64,000 bases of DNA from Microglena sp. YARC (lineage: Eukaryota; Chlorophyta; Chlorophyceae; Chlamydomonadales; Chlamydomonadaceae): the NCBI GenBank assembly GCA_022414725.1, contig CM039463.1, forward strand, positions 40,421,825-40,485,824, written 5' to 3'. Position numbers and translations under genes: made by a program. How positions within the stretch are numbered: position 1 is the stretch's first letter; every line of letters begins with the position of its first letter. This document shows positions 53,601 to 64,000 of this stretch, piece after piece. The notes beneath the pieces are model-generated. The model was not told the DNA's origin and searched no databases. It saw only the letters and a list, made by a program, of their open reading frames with translations.

Positions 53601-56600
53601 GTGGTGGATGTGGGGGTGGATGGTGGGTGTGGATTGGTAGTGGGTGTGATGTGGATGTGCCTGGATGATGGGTCGTGGATGTGGGGTGGATGTGGGTGTG
53701 GATGGGTGTGGATGTGGGTGTGGATTGTGTGGATGTGGGTGTGGATGTGGGTGGGTGTGGATGCTGGGTGTGGTGTGGATGTGGGTGTGTGGGTGTGGAT
53801 GTGGGTGTGGATGTGGGTGTGGTGTGGATCTGGGTGTGTGGGGGTGATGACTGGGTGTGGATGTGTGGACTGTGGGTGTGGATGTGGGTGTGGATGTGGG
53901 TGTGGATGTGGTGTGGATGTGGGTGTGGATGTGGTGTGGATGGGTGTGAGTGGGTGATGGATGTGGGTGTGGATGTGGGTTGGGTGTGAGTGGTGGGTGC
54001 ATGGATGTGGTGTGGATGGAGTGGGTGTGATGTGGGTGTCGGATTGGATTGTGGGTGTGATGTGGGTGTGGATTGTGGGTGTGGGGGTGTGGATGTCGTG
54101 GATGTGAGGTGTGGATGTGGGTGTGGATGTGATGTGGGTGTGGATGTGAGGTGTGGATGTGGGGTGGATGTGGTGTGGCCATGTGGGTGTGGATGTGGGT
54201 GTATGGGTGTGGATGTGGTGGGGTGTGGATGTGGGTTGGATGTGGGTGTGATTGGGTGTGGATCGTGGGTGTGGATGTGGGTGCGGTGTGGATGTGGGTG
54301 TGGATGTGGGTGTGGATGTGGTGTGGGTGGGTGTGGATGGGGTGTGGATCTCGTTGTGGATGTGGGTGTGGATGTGCGTGTGATGTGGTGTGGATGTGGG
54401 TGTGGATGGGTGTGGGAGTGGGGGTGTGGATTGTGGGTGTGGCATGTGTGTGGATGTGGTGGATGTGTGTGGATGTGGGTATGGATGTGTGGAAGTGTGG
54501 ATGGTGGGTGTGGATTCGGTGTGGTGTGGTGTGTGTGGATGTGGGTGTGGATGCTGGTGTGGATGGTGTGGAATGTCGGGTGTGGATGTGCGGTGTGGAT
54601 GTGGGTGTGATGTGTGGGTGTGATGTGTGGGTGTGGATGTGTGGATGTGGTGTGGATGTGGTGTGGATGTGGGTGTGGATGTGGGTGGATGTTGTGGATG
54701 TGGGTGTGGATGTGGGTGTGGATGGTGCGGTGTGGATGTGGGTGTGGATGTGGGTGTGGATGTGGGCTGTGGGATGTGGTGTGGATGTGGTGTGGATTGG
54801 TATGGATGTTGGGTTGTGGAATGTGGGTGTGATGTGTGTGGATGTAGATGTGTGGATGTGGGTGTGGATCGGATGTGGGTTGGCATGTGGGTGGATGTGG
54901 GTGTGGATGGTGTGGGTGTGGATGTGGGAAATGTGGGGTGTGGATGTCGGGTGTGGATGTGGGTGTGTGGGTGTGATGTGGGTGTGGATGTGGGTGATGT
55001 GGGTGTGGATGTGGGTGTGGATGTGGGTGTGGATGTGGGTGTGGATGTGGGTGTGGATGTGGGTGTGGAGTGGGGTGGATGTGGGTGTGGATGTGGGTGT
55101 GGATGTGGGTGTGGATGTGGGTAAGATGTGGGGGTTGTGCGCATGTGGGTGTGGATGTGCGGTGTGGGTGTGGATTGTGGGTGTGGATGTGGGTGTGGAG
55201 TAGCTGTGGTGTTGGGTGTGGATCGTGCGGTGTGTGTGGTGTGGAATGTGGGTGTGATGTGGGTGTGGATGTGCGTGTGGAATGTGGTGTGGATGTTGGG
55301 TGTGGATGGGGTGTGGTGTGGTGTGGATGTGGGTGTGTGGGTGTGAATGTGGGTGGAGTGGGTGGATTGTGGGTGTGGGTGTGTGTGGATGTGGGTAGTG
55401 GATGTGGGTGTGGATGTGGGTGTGGATCGTGGGTGTGGATGTGGGTGTGGATGTGGGTGTGGATGTGGGTGTGGATGTGGGTTGTGGATGTGCGGTGTGA
55501 TGTGGGTGTGGATGTGGGATGTGGATGTTGGGTGTGGATGTGGGTGTGGATGTGGGTGTGGATGTGGGTGTGATGTGGTGTGGATGTGGGTGTGGAGTGG
55601 GTGTGGTGTGGAGTGGTGGTGGGTGTGCGATGTGGTGTGGATGTGGTGTGTGGGTGTGGATGTGGGTGTGGATGTGGGTGTGGATCGTGGTTACTGGTGT
55701 GGTTGTGGGTGTTGGATGGTGGGTGTGGTGTGGGTGTGGATGTGGGTGTGAGATGTGGGTGGGATGTGGGTGTGGTATGTGGGTGTGGGATGGCGTGTGG
55801 GTGGGTGGATTGTGGTGTGTGGGTGTGGATGTGGGTGTGGGTGTGGATGTGGTGTGGGTGTGGATGTGGGTGTGATGTGATGTGTGGATGTGGGTGTGGA
55901 TGTGGTGTGGATGTGGATGGGTGTGGATGTGGTGTGATGATGGGTGTGGATGTGGGTGTGTGGTGTGGATGTGGGTGTGGGATGTGGTGTGGATGTTGAG
56001 TGTGGATGTGGTGTGCGATGTGGGTCGGTGGATGTGGGTGTGGGTGTGGATGTGGGTGTGGTGGGTGTGGATGTGGGTGGATGTGGTTGTGGATGTGGGG
56101 TGGATGTGGGTGTGATGTGGGGTGTGGATGTGGGTGTGGATGTGGGTGTGGATGTGGTGTGGATTGGGTGTGGATCTGTGGGTAATGGATGTGGGTGTGG
56201 TGGTGGATGTCGGTGTGGATGTGCGATGTTGGTGTGATGATTGCGGTGTGGATGTGGGTTGTGAGTGGATGTGATTGTGGTGTGGTGTGGTGTGGATGTG
56301 GCGACTGTGGATGTGGGTGTGGATGCTGGGTTGTGGATGTGGGTGTGGATGTGGGTGTGGATGTGGATGTGTGGATCGTTGGGTGTGATGTGGGTGTGGA
56401 TGTGGGTGTGGATCGTGTGGATGATCGGGTGTGGATGTGGGTGTGGATGTGGATGTGGGTGGGATGTGGGTGATGGATGGATGGGCTGTCGGATGCTGGG
56501 TGTGGATGTGGCTGTGCGATGTGGTGTGGATGTGGGCTGGCTGGATGGTGGGTATGCGGATGTGGGTGTCGGATGTGGGTGTGGATGTGGGTGTGGATGT

Positions 56601-57998
56601 GGGTGTGGATGTGGGTGTGGATGTTGGGTGGTGGATGTGGGCTGTGGATGTGGGTGTGGAATGCGTGCGTGTGGATGTGGGTGTGGATCTGGGTGTGGAC
56701 TGTGGGTGTGGAATGTGGGTGTGGAATGTGTGTGGATCGTGGGTGTGGATGTGGTGTGGATGTGGGTGTGGATTGGGTGTGGAGTGAGTGGGTGTGGGAT
56801 GTGGGTGTGGACTGTGGGGGATGTGGTGTGATGTGGGTGTGGATGGCTGGGTGTGGAGTGTGGGTGGGATGGGTGTGGATGTGGGTGTGGATGTGGCTTG
56901 GTGGATGTGGTGTGGATGGGTGTGGATGTGGGTGTGGATGTGTGTGATGGAGTGGTGTGTGTGTGATGTGGTGTGGATGTGGTGTGGATGTGGGTGGTGG
57001 GATTGTATGGGTGGTGCGATGTGGGTGTGGATGTGGGTGTGGATTGTGGGCTGTGGGATCGTGATGGTGGGTTGGACTGTGGTGCTGGATGGATGGATGT
57101 GCTGGATGTGCGTGGTGATGGGGTGTGATGTGGGCGTGTGGATGTGGGTGTGGGATGTGGTGTGGAGATCGTGGTGTGGGGATGTGGGCTTGGATGTGGG
57201 TGTGGATGTGGTGTGGATGGTGGTGTGAGTGGGGTGTGAATGGGTGTGGATGTGCGGTGGAGTGGCATTGTGTGGATGTGGAGTGGGTCGGGTGGTGTGG
57301 ATAGTGGATGGGTGTCGTGGAATGTGGTGTGATCATGTGGTGTGGAAGCTTGGTGGATGTGGTGTGGTGGATGGAGTGTGTGTGGGATGTGGACAGATGG
57401 GTTGGGATCGGGGTGGGATGTGGGTGGTGGGTGGTGTGGATTGTGCGGTGTGATGCTGGGTAGGCGTGTGGATTGGTAGTGGAATGGGGTGTGGATGTGG
57501 TTGATGATGGGATGTGGCATGTGGGTGGCATGTGGTGTGGATTGTTGATGTGGGTGTGGATGGGGTGTGGTTGTGTGTGGATGTGGGTGCTGGGTGTTGG
57601 TTGATGTGGTGGAGTTGGTATGATTGTGGTTGTGGCATTGTTGGCATTGGGTGTGATTGCGGTCATGGATTGTTGGGTGTGGCATTGGGTGTGCATGGTT
57701 GTGACATCCATGAACTAATGATGTGGGTGGAGTGTGGTTGTGGTGGATGTGGGGGATGTGGGTGTGGCATTGGGTGTGGATGTGGGTGTGGATGTGCGAG
57801 TGATGGATGTGGTCAGTGTGCATGTGGGTGTGGATTGGGGTGTGGACTGTGGGATCGTGGATGTGTGGGGTGGGTTGATGTGTGGTGTGATTGAGTGGTC
57901 GGGATGTGGGTTGTGGGATGTGGGTGTGGATCGTGGCAGTGTGATGTTGTGGATTGTGGGTGATTGGTGAGCGGGATGGAGTGCGGTGTGGATGGGGT

Positions 57999-58157
57999 TC
58001 GGACACGGATAATAGAAATTCGGGTTGTGAGTCGCTGATAAACGCCGAGTACATATCTTCGATGCGCTTAACATGTCACATGTCTAGAACCGTTGTATAA
58101 CACGTCGCCCACCCTTCTCTCTCTCGCTTGCTTCGCGTCTCCGTTCACTCTAAACTG
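57999..58157. other. Unique-sequence island inside the satellite
   Basis: About 155 bp with no satellite units (starts ttcggacacggataatagaa, ends cgtctccgttcactctaaac). It is more AT-rich than its surroundings and includes a CTCTCTCTCG run. No terminal repeats or coding frame seen. A smaller non-satellite patch is at 59255-59335. Confidence 0.7.
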
Positions 58158-60254
58158 TGATGTGGGTGTGGATGTGTGGGATGGTGCGGTGTGGATCGTG
58201 CCGGTGTGGGGAGTAGGCCGTTGTGGAGTGTAGTGTGAGGATGTGGTGTGGATTGGGTGTGCATATGTGATGTGGGTTGGATGTGCGTGTGGATGTGGTG
58301 CTCGGATGTGCGGTTGGATGTGGAGTGTTAGGTGGGGTGATTGGCGTGCTGGATGTGGGGTGTGGTGTGGGTGTGGATGTGGGTATGCTTGGAGTGGTGT
58401 GATGTGTGTGGATGTTGAGGTGTGATAGTGGGTGTGGATGTGGGTGGTGTGGATGTGGGGTTGCGATTGTGGGAGTGCTGGGATTGGCGTGGATGTGGAT
58501 GTGGTATCTGTGGGTACTGTGGATGGGGTCGTGGATGTCGTGGTGTGATAGTTGTCGGTGGTGAATTGTGGGTGTGCATGTGGTGCTGATGTGGTGTGGA
58601 TGTGGGTGTGATTGCGATGGGGTATGGATGCTGGGTGTGCGATCGGTGCGGTTGTGGTATAGGTGGGTGTCTATGCTGTAGCGTGTGCGGATGTGGGTGT
58701 GGATGTGGGTGTAGGATGTGGGTCGCTGATGTGTGCGTGTGGATCCCGTGGGTGTTGATGGCTTCGCGAGGGTTGGATGTGGCATGGTGACTGTGCGTCG
58801 TGGATCCCTGGGTGTGATGTGGGTAGTCGGATGTGGGGTGTGACGGTGTGTCTGGGAGTGGTGGGTGTGTATTGTAGGGTGTGGAATGTGGGGTGTGGAT
58901 GTGGGTGTGATGTGGGTGTGGATGCTGGGGTGTGGATTGTGGGTGTGGGATGTGCGTTCTGGAGTGGGTGTGGATGTGGTTGGATGTGTAGTGTGGATGT
59001 GGGTGTGATGTGCGTCGTGGATGTGGGTGTGGATGGGGTGTGGATGTGGGTGTGGCATGTGCGGTGTGGATGTCGTGGTGTGGGGATGCTGCGGGTCGTG
59101 GATGTAGGGTGTGGACGTAGGAGAGTGTCGGATGCTGCATGGTGTGGATGTGTGGTGTGGATGTGTGGTAGAGTGTGATGTGGATGTGATTGCCTGGTGT
59201 GGCGATGTGCGCCTGGTGTGGATGTGGGCGTCTGGATTTGAGGTGTCGATGTGGTGTGATGTGAAGCCGTGAGTGAGAATGCACCTTTCTCCTTCTGTGA
59301 GTACAGCTGATGTGGGTGTGGATGTCGAAGCTATGTAACAGTGGATGTGACGTGGTCTGCACTGTTGAGTCGGTGTCGGATGTGCGTGTGTGGATTGCTG
59401 GGGTGATGGACTGTGCGGGTGTGGATGTGGTTGTCGCGTGTGCGAAATGTGGGTGTGGATGTGGGTAGTGGGATGAGGGATGTGCAGATGTATGCGGCTG
59501 TGGATGTGGGTGTGGATGTGCGGTGTGGATGTGGGTGTGTGATGTTGGTGTGGCATCGTGCAGGTGCTGGATGGTGCCCGGTCGTGGAATGTGGGCGATG
59601 TGGGTGTGATGTGGCCCGGTGTGGATCTGTGGGTTGTGGATGTGGGTGTGGATGTGGGTGGGATGTGGGTGTGTGATGTGGGTGTGGATGTGGGTGTGGA
59701 TGTGTGTGGATGTGGTGTGGATGTGGGCTGTGATGTGGGTGTGGATGTGGGTGTGGATGTGGCGTGTGGATTTGGTTGTGATGTGGGTGTGGATGTGTGT
59801 GGATGTGTGGGATGGGGGTGGATGGGGTGTGGATTTTGGGGTTGGATGTGGGTGTGAATGTGGGTGTGGGTGGGTGTGGAATGTGGTGTGGATGTGGGTT
59901 GGATTGTGGGTCTGTGATGGGGTTGGATGTGGGTGTGATGTGGTGTGGATGTGGGTGTGATGTGGTGTGGATGTGGTGTGATGTGGGTGTGGAATGTGGG
60001 TGTGGATGTGGTGTGGAATGTGGGTGTGGCATGTGGGGTGGATGTGGTGTGGATGTGGGTGTGGATGTGGGTGTGAATTGGCATGTGGGTGTGGTGTGGG
60101 GGGATGTGGTGTGGATGTGGGTGTGTGATCGTGGTGTGATGTGGGTGTGGATGTGGGTGGGATGTGTGTGGATGTGCAGGTGTGGATGGGTGTGGATGTG
60201 GGTGTGGATGTGGTGTGGATGTGGGTGTGATGTGGGTGTGGAATTGTGGGGGGG

Positions 60255-61254
60255 NNNNNNNNNNNNNNNNNNNNNNNNNNNNNNNNNNNNNNNNNNNNNN
60301 NNNNNNNNNNNNNNNNNNNNNNNNNNNNNNNNNNNNNNNNNNNNNNNNNNNNNNNNNNNNNNNNNNNNNNNNNNNNNNNNNNNNNNNNNNNNNNNNNNNN
60401 NNNNNNNNNNNNNNNNNNNNNNNNNNNNNNNNNNNNNNNNNNNNNNNNNNNNNNNNNNNNNNNNNNNNNNNNNNNNNNNNNNNNNNNNNNNNNNNNNNNN
60501 NNNNNNNNNNNNNNNNNNNNNNNNNNNNNNNNNNNNNNNNNNNNNNNNNNNNNNNNNNNNNNNNNNNNNNNNNNNNNNNNNNNNNNNNNNNNNNNNNNNN
60601 NNNNNNNNNNNNNNNNNNNNNNNNNNNNNNNNNNNNNNNNNNNNNNNNNNNNNNNNNNNNNNNNNNNNNNNNNNNNNNNNNNNNNNNNNNNNNNNNNNNN
60701 NNNNNNNNNNNNNNNNNNNNNNNNNNNNNNNNNNNNNNNNNNNNNNNNNNNNNNNNNNNNNNNNNNNNNNNNNNNNNNNNNNNNNNNNNNNNNNNNNNNN
60801 NNNNNNNNNNNNNNNNNNNNNNNNNNNNNNNNNNNNNNNNNNNNNNNNNNNNNNNNNNNNNNNNNNNNNNNNNNNNNNNNNNNNNNNNNNNNNNNNNNNN
60901 NNNNNNNNNNNNNNNNNNNNNNNNNNNNNNNNNNNNNNNNNNNNNNNNNNNNNNNNNNNNNNNNNNNNNNNNNNNNNNNNNNNNNNNNNNNNNNNNNNNN
61001 NNNNNNNNNNNNNNNNNNNNNNNNNNNNNNNNNNNNNNNNNNNNNNNNNNNNNNNNNNNNNNNNNNNNNNNNNNNNNNNNNNNNNNNNNNNNNNNNNNNN
61101 NNNNNNNNNNNNNNNNNNNNNNNNNNNNNNNNNNNNNNNNNNNNNNNNNNNNNNNNNNNNNNNNNNNNNNNNNNNNNNNNNNNNNNNNNNNNNNNNNNNN
61201 NNNNNNNNNNNNNNNNNNNNNNNNNNNNNNNNNNNNNNNNNNNNNNNNNNNNNN
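60255..61254. other. Assembly gap, exactly 1000 N
   Basis: Run of N from 60255 to 61254, 1000 bases. The round size indicates a placeholder, so the true satellite length is unknown. Confidence 0.99.
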
Positions 61255-64000
61255 CTGTGGATCAGTGGGGTGTGGATGTGGGTGTCGATGTGGGTGTGGA
61301 ATGTGAGGAAATGGGATGTGGTGTGGATGTAGGGCTCGTAGGATGTGGGTGTTGGATGGGTGTGGATGATGGGTGTGGATGTGGGATGTGGGATGCTGGA
61401 GTGTGATGTGGGTGCTGGCCATGTGGGCGTCGGCATAGTGGGGTGTGGATCGTCGGTGTGGATGTAGGTGTGGATGTGGCGTTGTGACGGCATGAAAGTG
61501 GTGTGGAATTGTCGGGTGGGATGTGAGGCTGTGGATAGTGGGTGTGAGATCTGCGGTGTGGACGTGGGCCATAATAGATGTGGTGTGGATGTGGGTGTGG
61601 ATGTGGGTTGTGGAATGTGGGATGTAGGAATAGTGGGTGTGGATGTGGGTGTGGATGTGGGTGTGGACATGGCCTGGGTGTGGATCGTGGGTCGTGGCAT
61701 GTTCGCGTGTGGATGTGGGTGTGGGATGTGGTGCTGGACATCGTGGATGTGAGATGTGCGGAAATGGTGGAATGTGGGTGTGGGAACTGTGGAGTGTGGA
61801 TCGTGGCGTGTGGAATGTGGGTGTGGATGGTGGGAATGGTGGATGCTGGGTGTGGATGTGGGTGTGGATGTGGGTGTGGATGTGGGTGTGGATTGGTGTG
61901 GATGTGTGTGTGGTGTGTGGTGGCATGTGGGTGTGGATGTGGGTGTGGCATGTGGGAATGTGGATGTGGGATGGTGGCATGACTGGGCTGTGAAGGAATG
62001 GTGGGATGGTGGAATGTGCGGTACGGATGATAGGTTCGTGCGAGCTGGGTGCATCGGATGTGGTGTGGATAGTGCGGTGCTAGGAATGTGGTGGTGGATG
62101 TGGCGTGATACGATGGGGTGTGGAATGTGGGTGACATCGGATGTGGGTGTGGATGTGGGTGTGGATGTGGGTTGGGATAGTGGGTGTGGATGTGGGTATG
62201 GATGTGGGTGTGGATAGTGGGATCGTGAGATCAAACGTTTGCGGCTCGCTGGATGTGGGCTAGTGGATTCCCCCCGGTGGTGGATTGGGTGTCGGATGTG
62301 GGATTGTGGATGTGGGTGTGGAATTGGGTGGTGGATGGTGGGTGTGGATGTGGGTGTGGATGTGGGTGTGGATGTGGGTGTGGATGTGGGTGTGGACTCG
62401 TAAGGGTCGTGCGATCGTGGGTTGTGGAAGTAGGGTGTAGGGTAATCTGGGTGTGAGATGTGGAGTGTGGAAAATGTGGTGGATGGCCCGATCTGCGATA
62501 ATTGTGTTGTGTGTGAAGATGCTGTCGTGCGAGAAGTGTTGAGAGTGTGATGTGGGTGTGGATGTGGTGGTGGATGTGGGTGTGGATGTGGGCTGTGGTG
62601 TTGGGGTGTGGAATGTGGTGTGGGCATGTGGGGTGTGGATGTGGGTGTGGATGTGGGTGTGGATGTGGGTGTGGATGTGGGTTGTGGATGTGGGTGTGGA
62701 TTGTGGGTGGTGGATTGGGTGGGGATTGTGGGTTGAGAAAAGTGGTGTGGGATCTGGGTGTGGATGTGGTGGTGGATGTGGGTTGGATGTGGGCTGTGAT
62801 GTTGGGTGTGGAGTGTGTGTTGGAGTGGGGTGGTGATTTGGTCTGGATGTGGGTGTTGGGATGTGGGTGTGGTGTGGGTGTGGAATGTGGGTGTGGATTG
62901 GGTGTGAATGGGGTGTGGATTGTGGTGTGGAATGTTGGGTGTGGATGTGGTTGGCAATGTGTGTGTGGACTGTGGGTGTGGATGTGGGTGTGATGTGGGG
63001 TGTGAATGTGGTTGGTGAGTGGGTGTGATGTGGGGTGTTGGAATGTGGGTAGTGGATTGGATGTGGAGTTGGGGTGGGGATGTGGGTGTGGAAATGTGGG
63101 GTGTGATGTGGGGGATGTGGGTGGGGTGGGTGTGGAATGTTGGTGTGGATGTGGGTGTGGATGTGGGGTGAAGGGGTGTGGATGTGGTTGGAAGTGGTGT
63201 GGATGTGGGTTTAGATGTGGGTTGATGTTGGTGGAAATGTGGGTGTGGATGTGGGTGTGGCAATGTGGGTGGAGTGGGTGTGAATGTGGTGTGGACGTGG
63301 GTGGTGGATGTGGGTTGGATGTGGTGTGGATGTGGGTGTGGATGTGGGTGGATGGGGTGTAGAAATTGGTGTGGAATGTGGGTGTTGGATGTGGGTATGG
63401 AATCTGTGGGTGTGATGTTGGGTGTGGACTGCTGGGTGTTGTGATGTGGGTGGTGCGACTGTGGTGTTCGGAGTGGGTGTGGGATGGTGGTGGATGTGGT
63501 GTGGATTGGGGGTGTGGATGTGGGTGTGGAATGTGGGTGTGATGTGGGTTGGATGTGGGTTGGATGTGGGTGTGGATGTGGGTGTGGATGTGGTGTGAGA
63601 AACTGTGGGTGTGGCGATGTGGGTGTGGAATGTGGGTGTGATGTTGGGAGTGATGTGGGTGTGGATGTGGGTGCTGGAAGTGTGGGTGTGGATGTGGGTG
63701 TGGATGTGTGCTGGGATGTGGTGTGGATGTGGGTGTGGAATCTGGTGTGGATGTGGGGTGTGGATGTGGTGTGGATGTGGGTGGTGGAAATGTGGGATGT
63801 GGAATGTTGGGTGGTGGATGTTGGTTGGTGGAGTAGGGTGTAGGATGTGGGTGTGGTGTTGGTGTGGAATGTGGGTGTTGGAAATGTGGGTGGTGATGTG
63901 GGTGTGGATGTGGGTGTGGATGTGGGTGTGATGTGGGGTGGTGGAAATCGTGGTGTGGATGTGGTGTGGATGTGGGTGTGGATGTGGGTGTGGAATGGTT

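Larger units (their letters stand above)
47085..64000. repeat. 12-bp satellite (tgtggatgtggg)n, about 17 kb
   Basis: Unit tgtggatgtggg, on the order of 1,300 copies excluding the gap, running past the window end. Clean runs of nine or more perfect units occur (for example 49893-50000 and 51710-51850), while deletions of one G or GT and inserted C become frequent after 52000 and very frequent after 56900. Because 12 is divisible by 3, huge Gly/Val/Trp/Cys (plus) and His/Pro/Thr/Ser (minus) frames of up to about 3,600 codons appear; they are artefacts. Confidence 0.97.

Noticed and set aside
46724..63931. Giant open frames (up to about 3,600 codons; His/Pro/Thr/Ser on minus, Gly/Val/Trp/Cys on plus)
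   Set aside because: They arise because the 12-bp unit is divisible by 3 and has no stop in most frames; they cross other features and the N gap.

Overview
The window looks like nuclear DNA of a chlorophycean (volvocalean-type) green alga. Three things point there: a gametolysin-like M11 metallopeptidase gene with a MopE-type Cys/Asp tail, a LINE combining APE, RT, RNase H and a C-terminal restriction-like endonuclease (the layout known as Dualen in Chlamydomonas), and extreme GT/G-rich minisatellite content. This assignment is inference. The 1000-N gap and many single-base indels in repeats and homopolymers suggest a long-read scaffold with limited polishing.

Layout. 1-6036: tandem arrays (33/36/37-bp, 71-bp, then TG-rich). 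6186-18673: minus-strand coiled-coil/low-complexity protein gene, for which four exons can be placed with matching codon phases (18352-18673, 15520-15712, 12870-12912, 6186-9554). 18674-21455: decayed exon copies, a dispersed repeat and unassigned DNA. 21460-31357: minus-strand Dualen-like LINE carrying two nested DNA transposons, a CACTA element (23449-26197, 28-bp TIRs, 3-bp TSD) and a 194-bp hAT MITE (27860-28053, 8-bp TSD). 32963-34962: a second, decayed and 5'-truncated LINE. 35857-46715: minus-strand M11 metallopeptidase gene, with six exons placed by phase and by family motifs (HExxH, Met-turn, RCFNAPH block, MopE motif split by an intron). 46725-64000: a 12-bp satellite of about 17 kb, interrupted by one unique island and a 1000-N gap.

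The most striking observation is a rule shared by both host genes. Most of the introns that can be read are filled with decaying copies of their own two flanking splice junctions. Just downstream of an exon lie copies of that exon's 3' end plus its donor; just upstream of an exon lie copies of the acceptor plus that exon's 5' end. Some copies have become regular minisatellites (95, 182, 48 bp). This suggests introns that grow by repeated local duplication anchored at splice junctions.

No tRNA, rRNA, CRISPR array or bacterial-type operon was found. Both host genes and both LINEs read on the minus strand.
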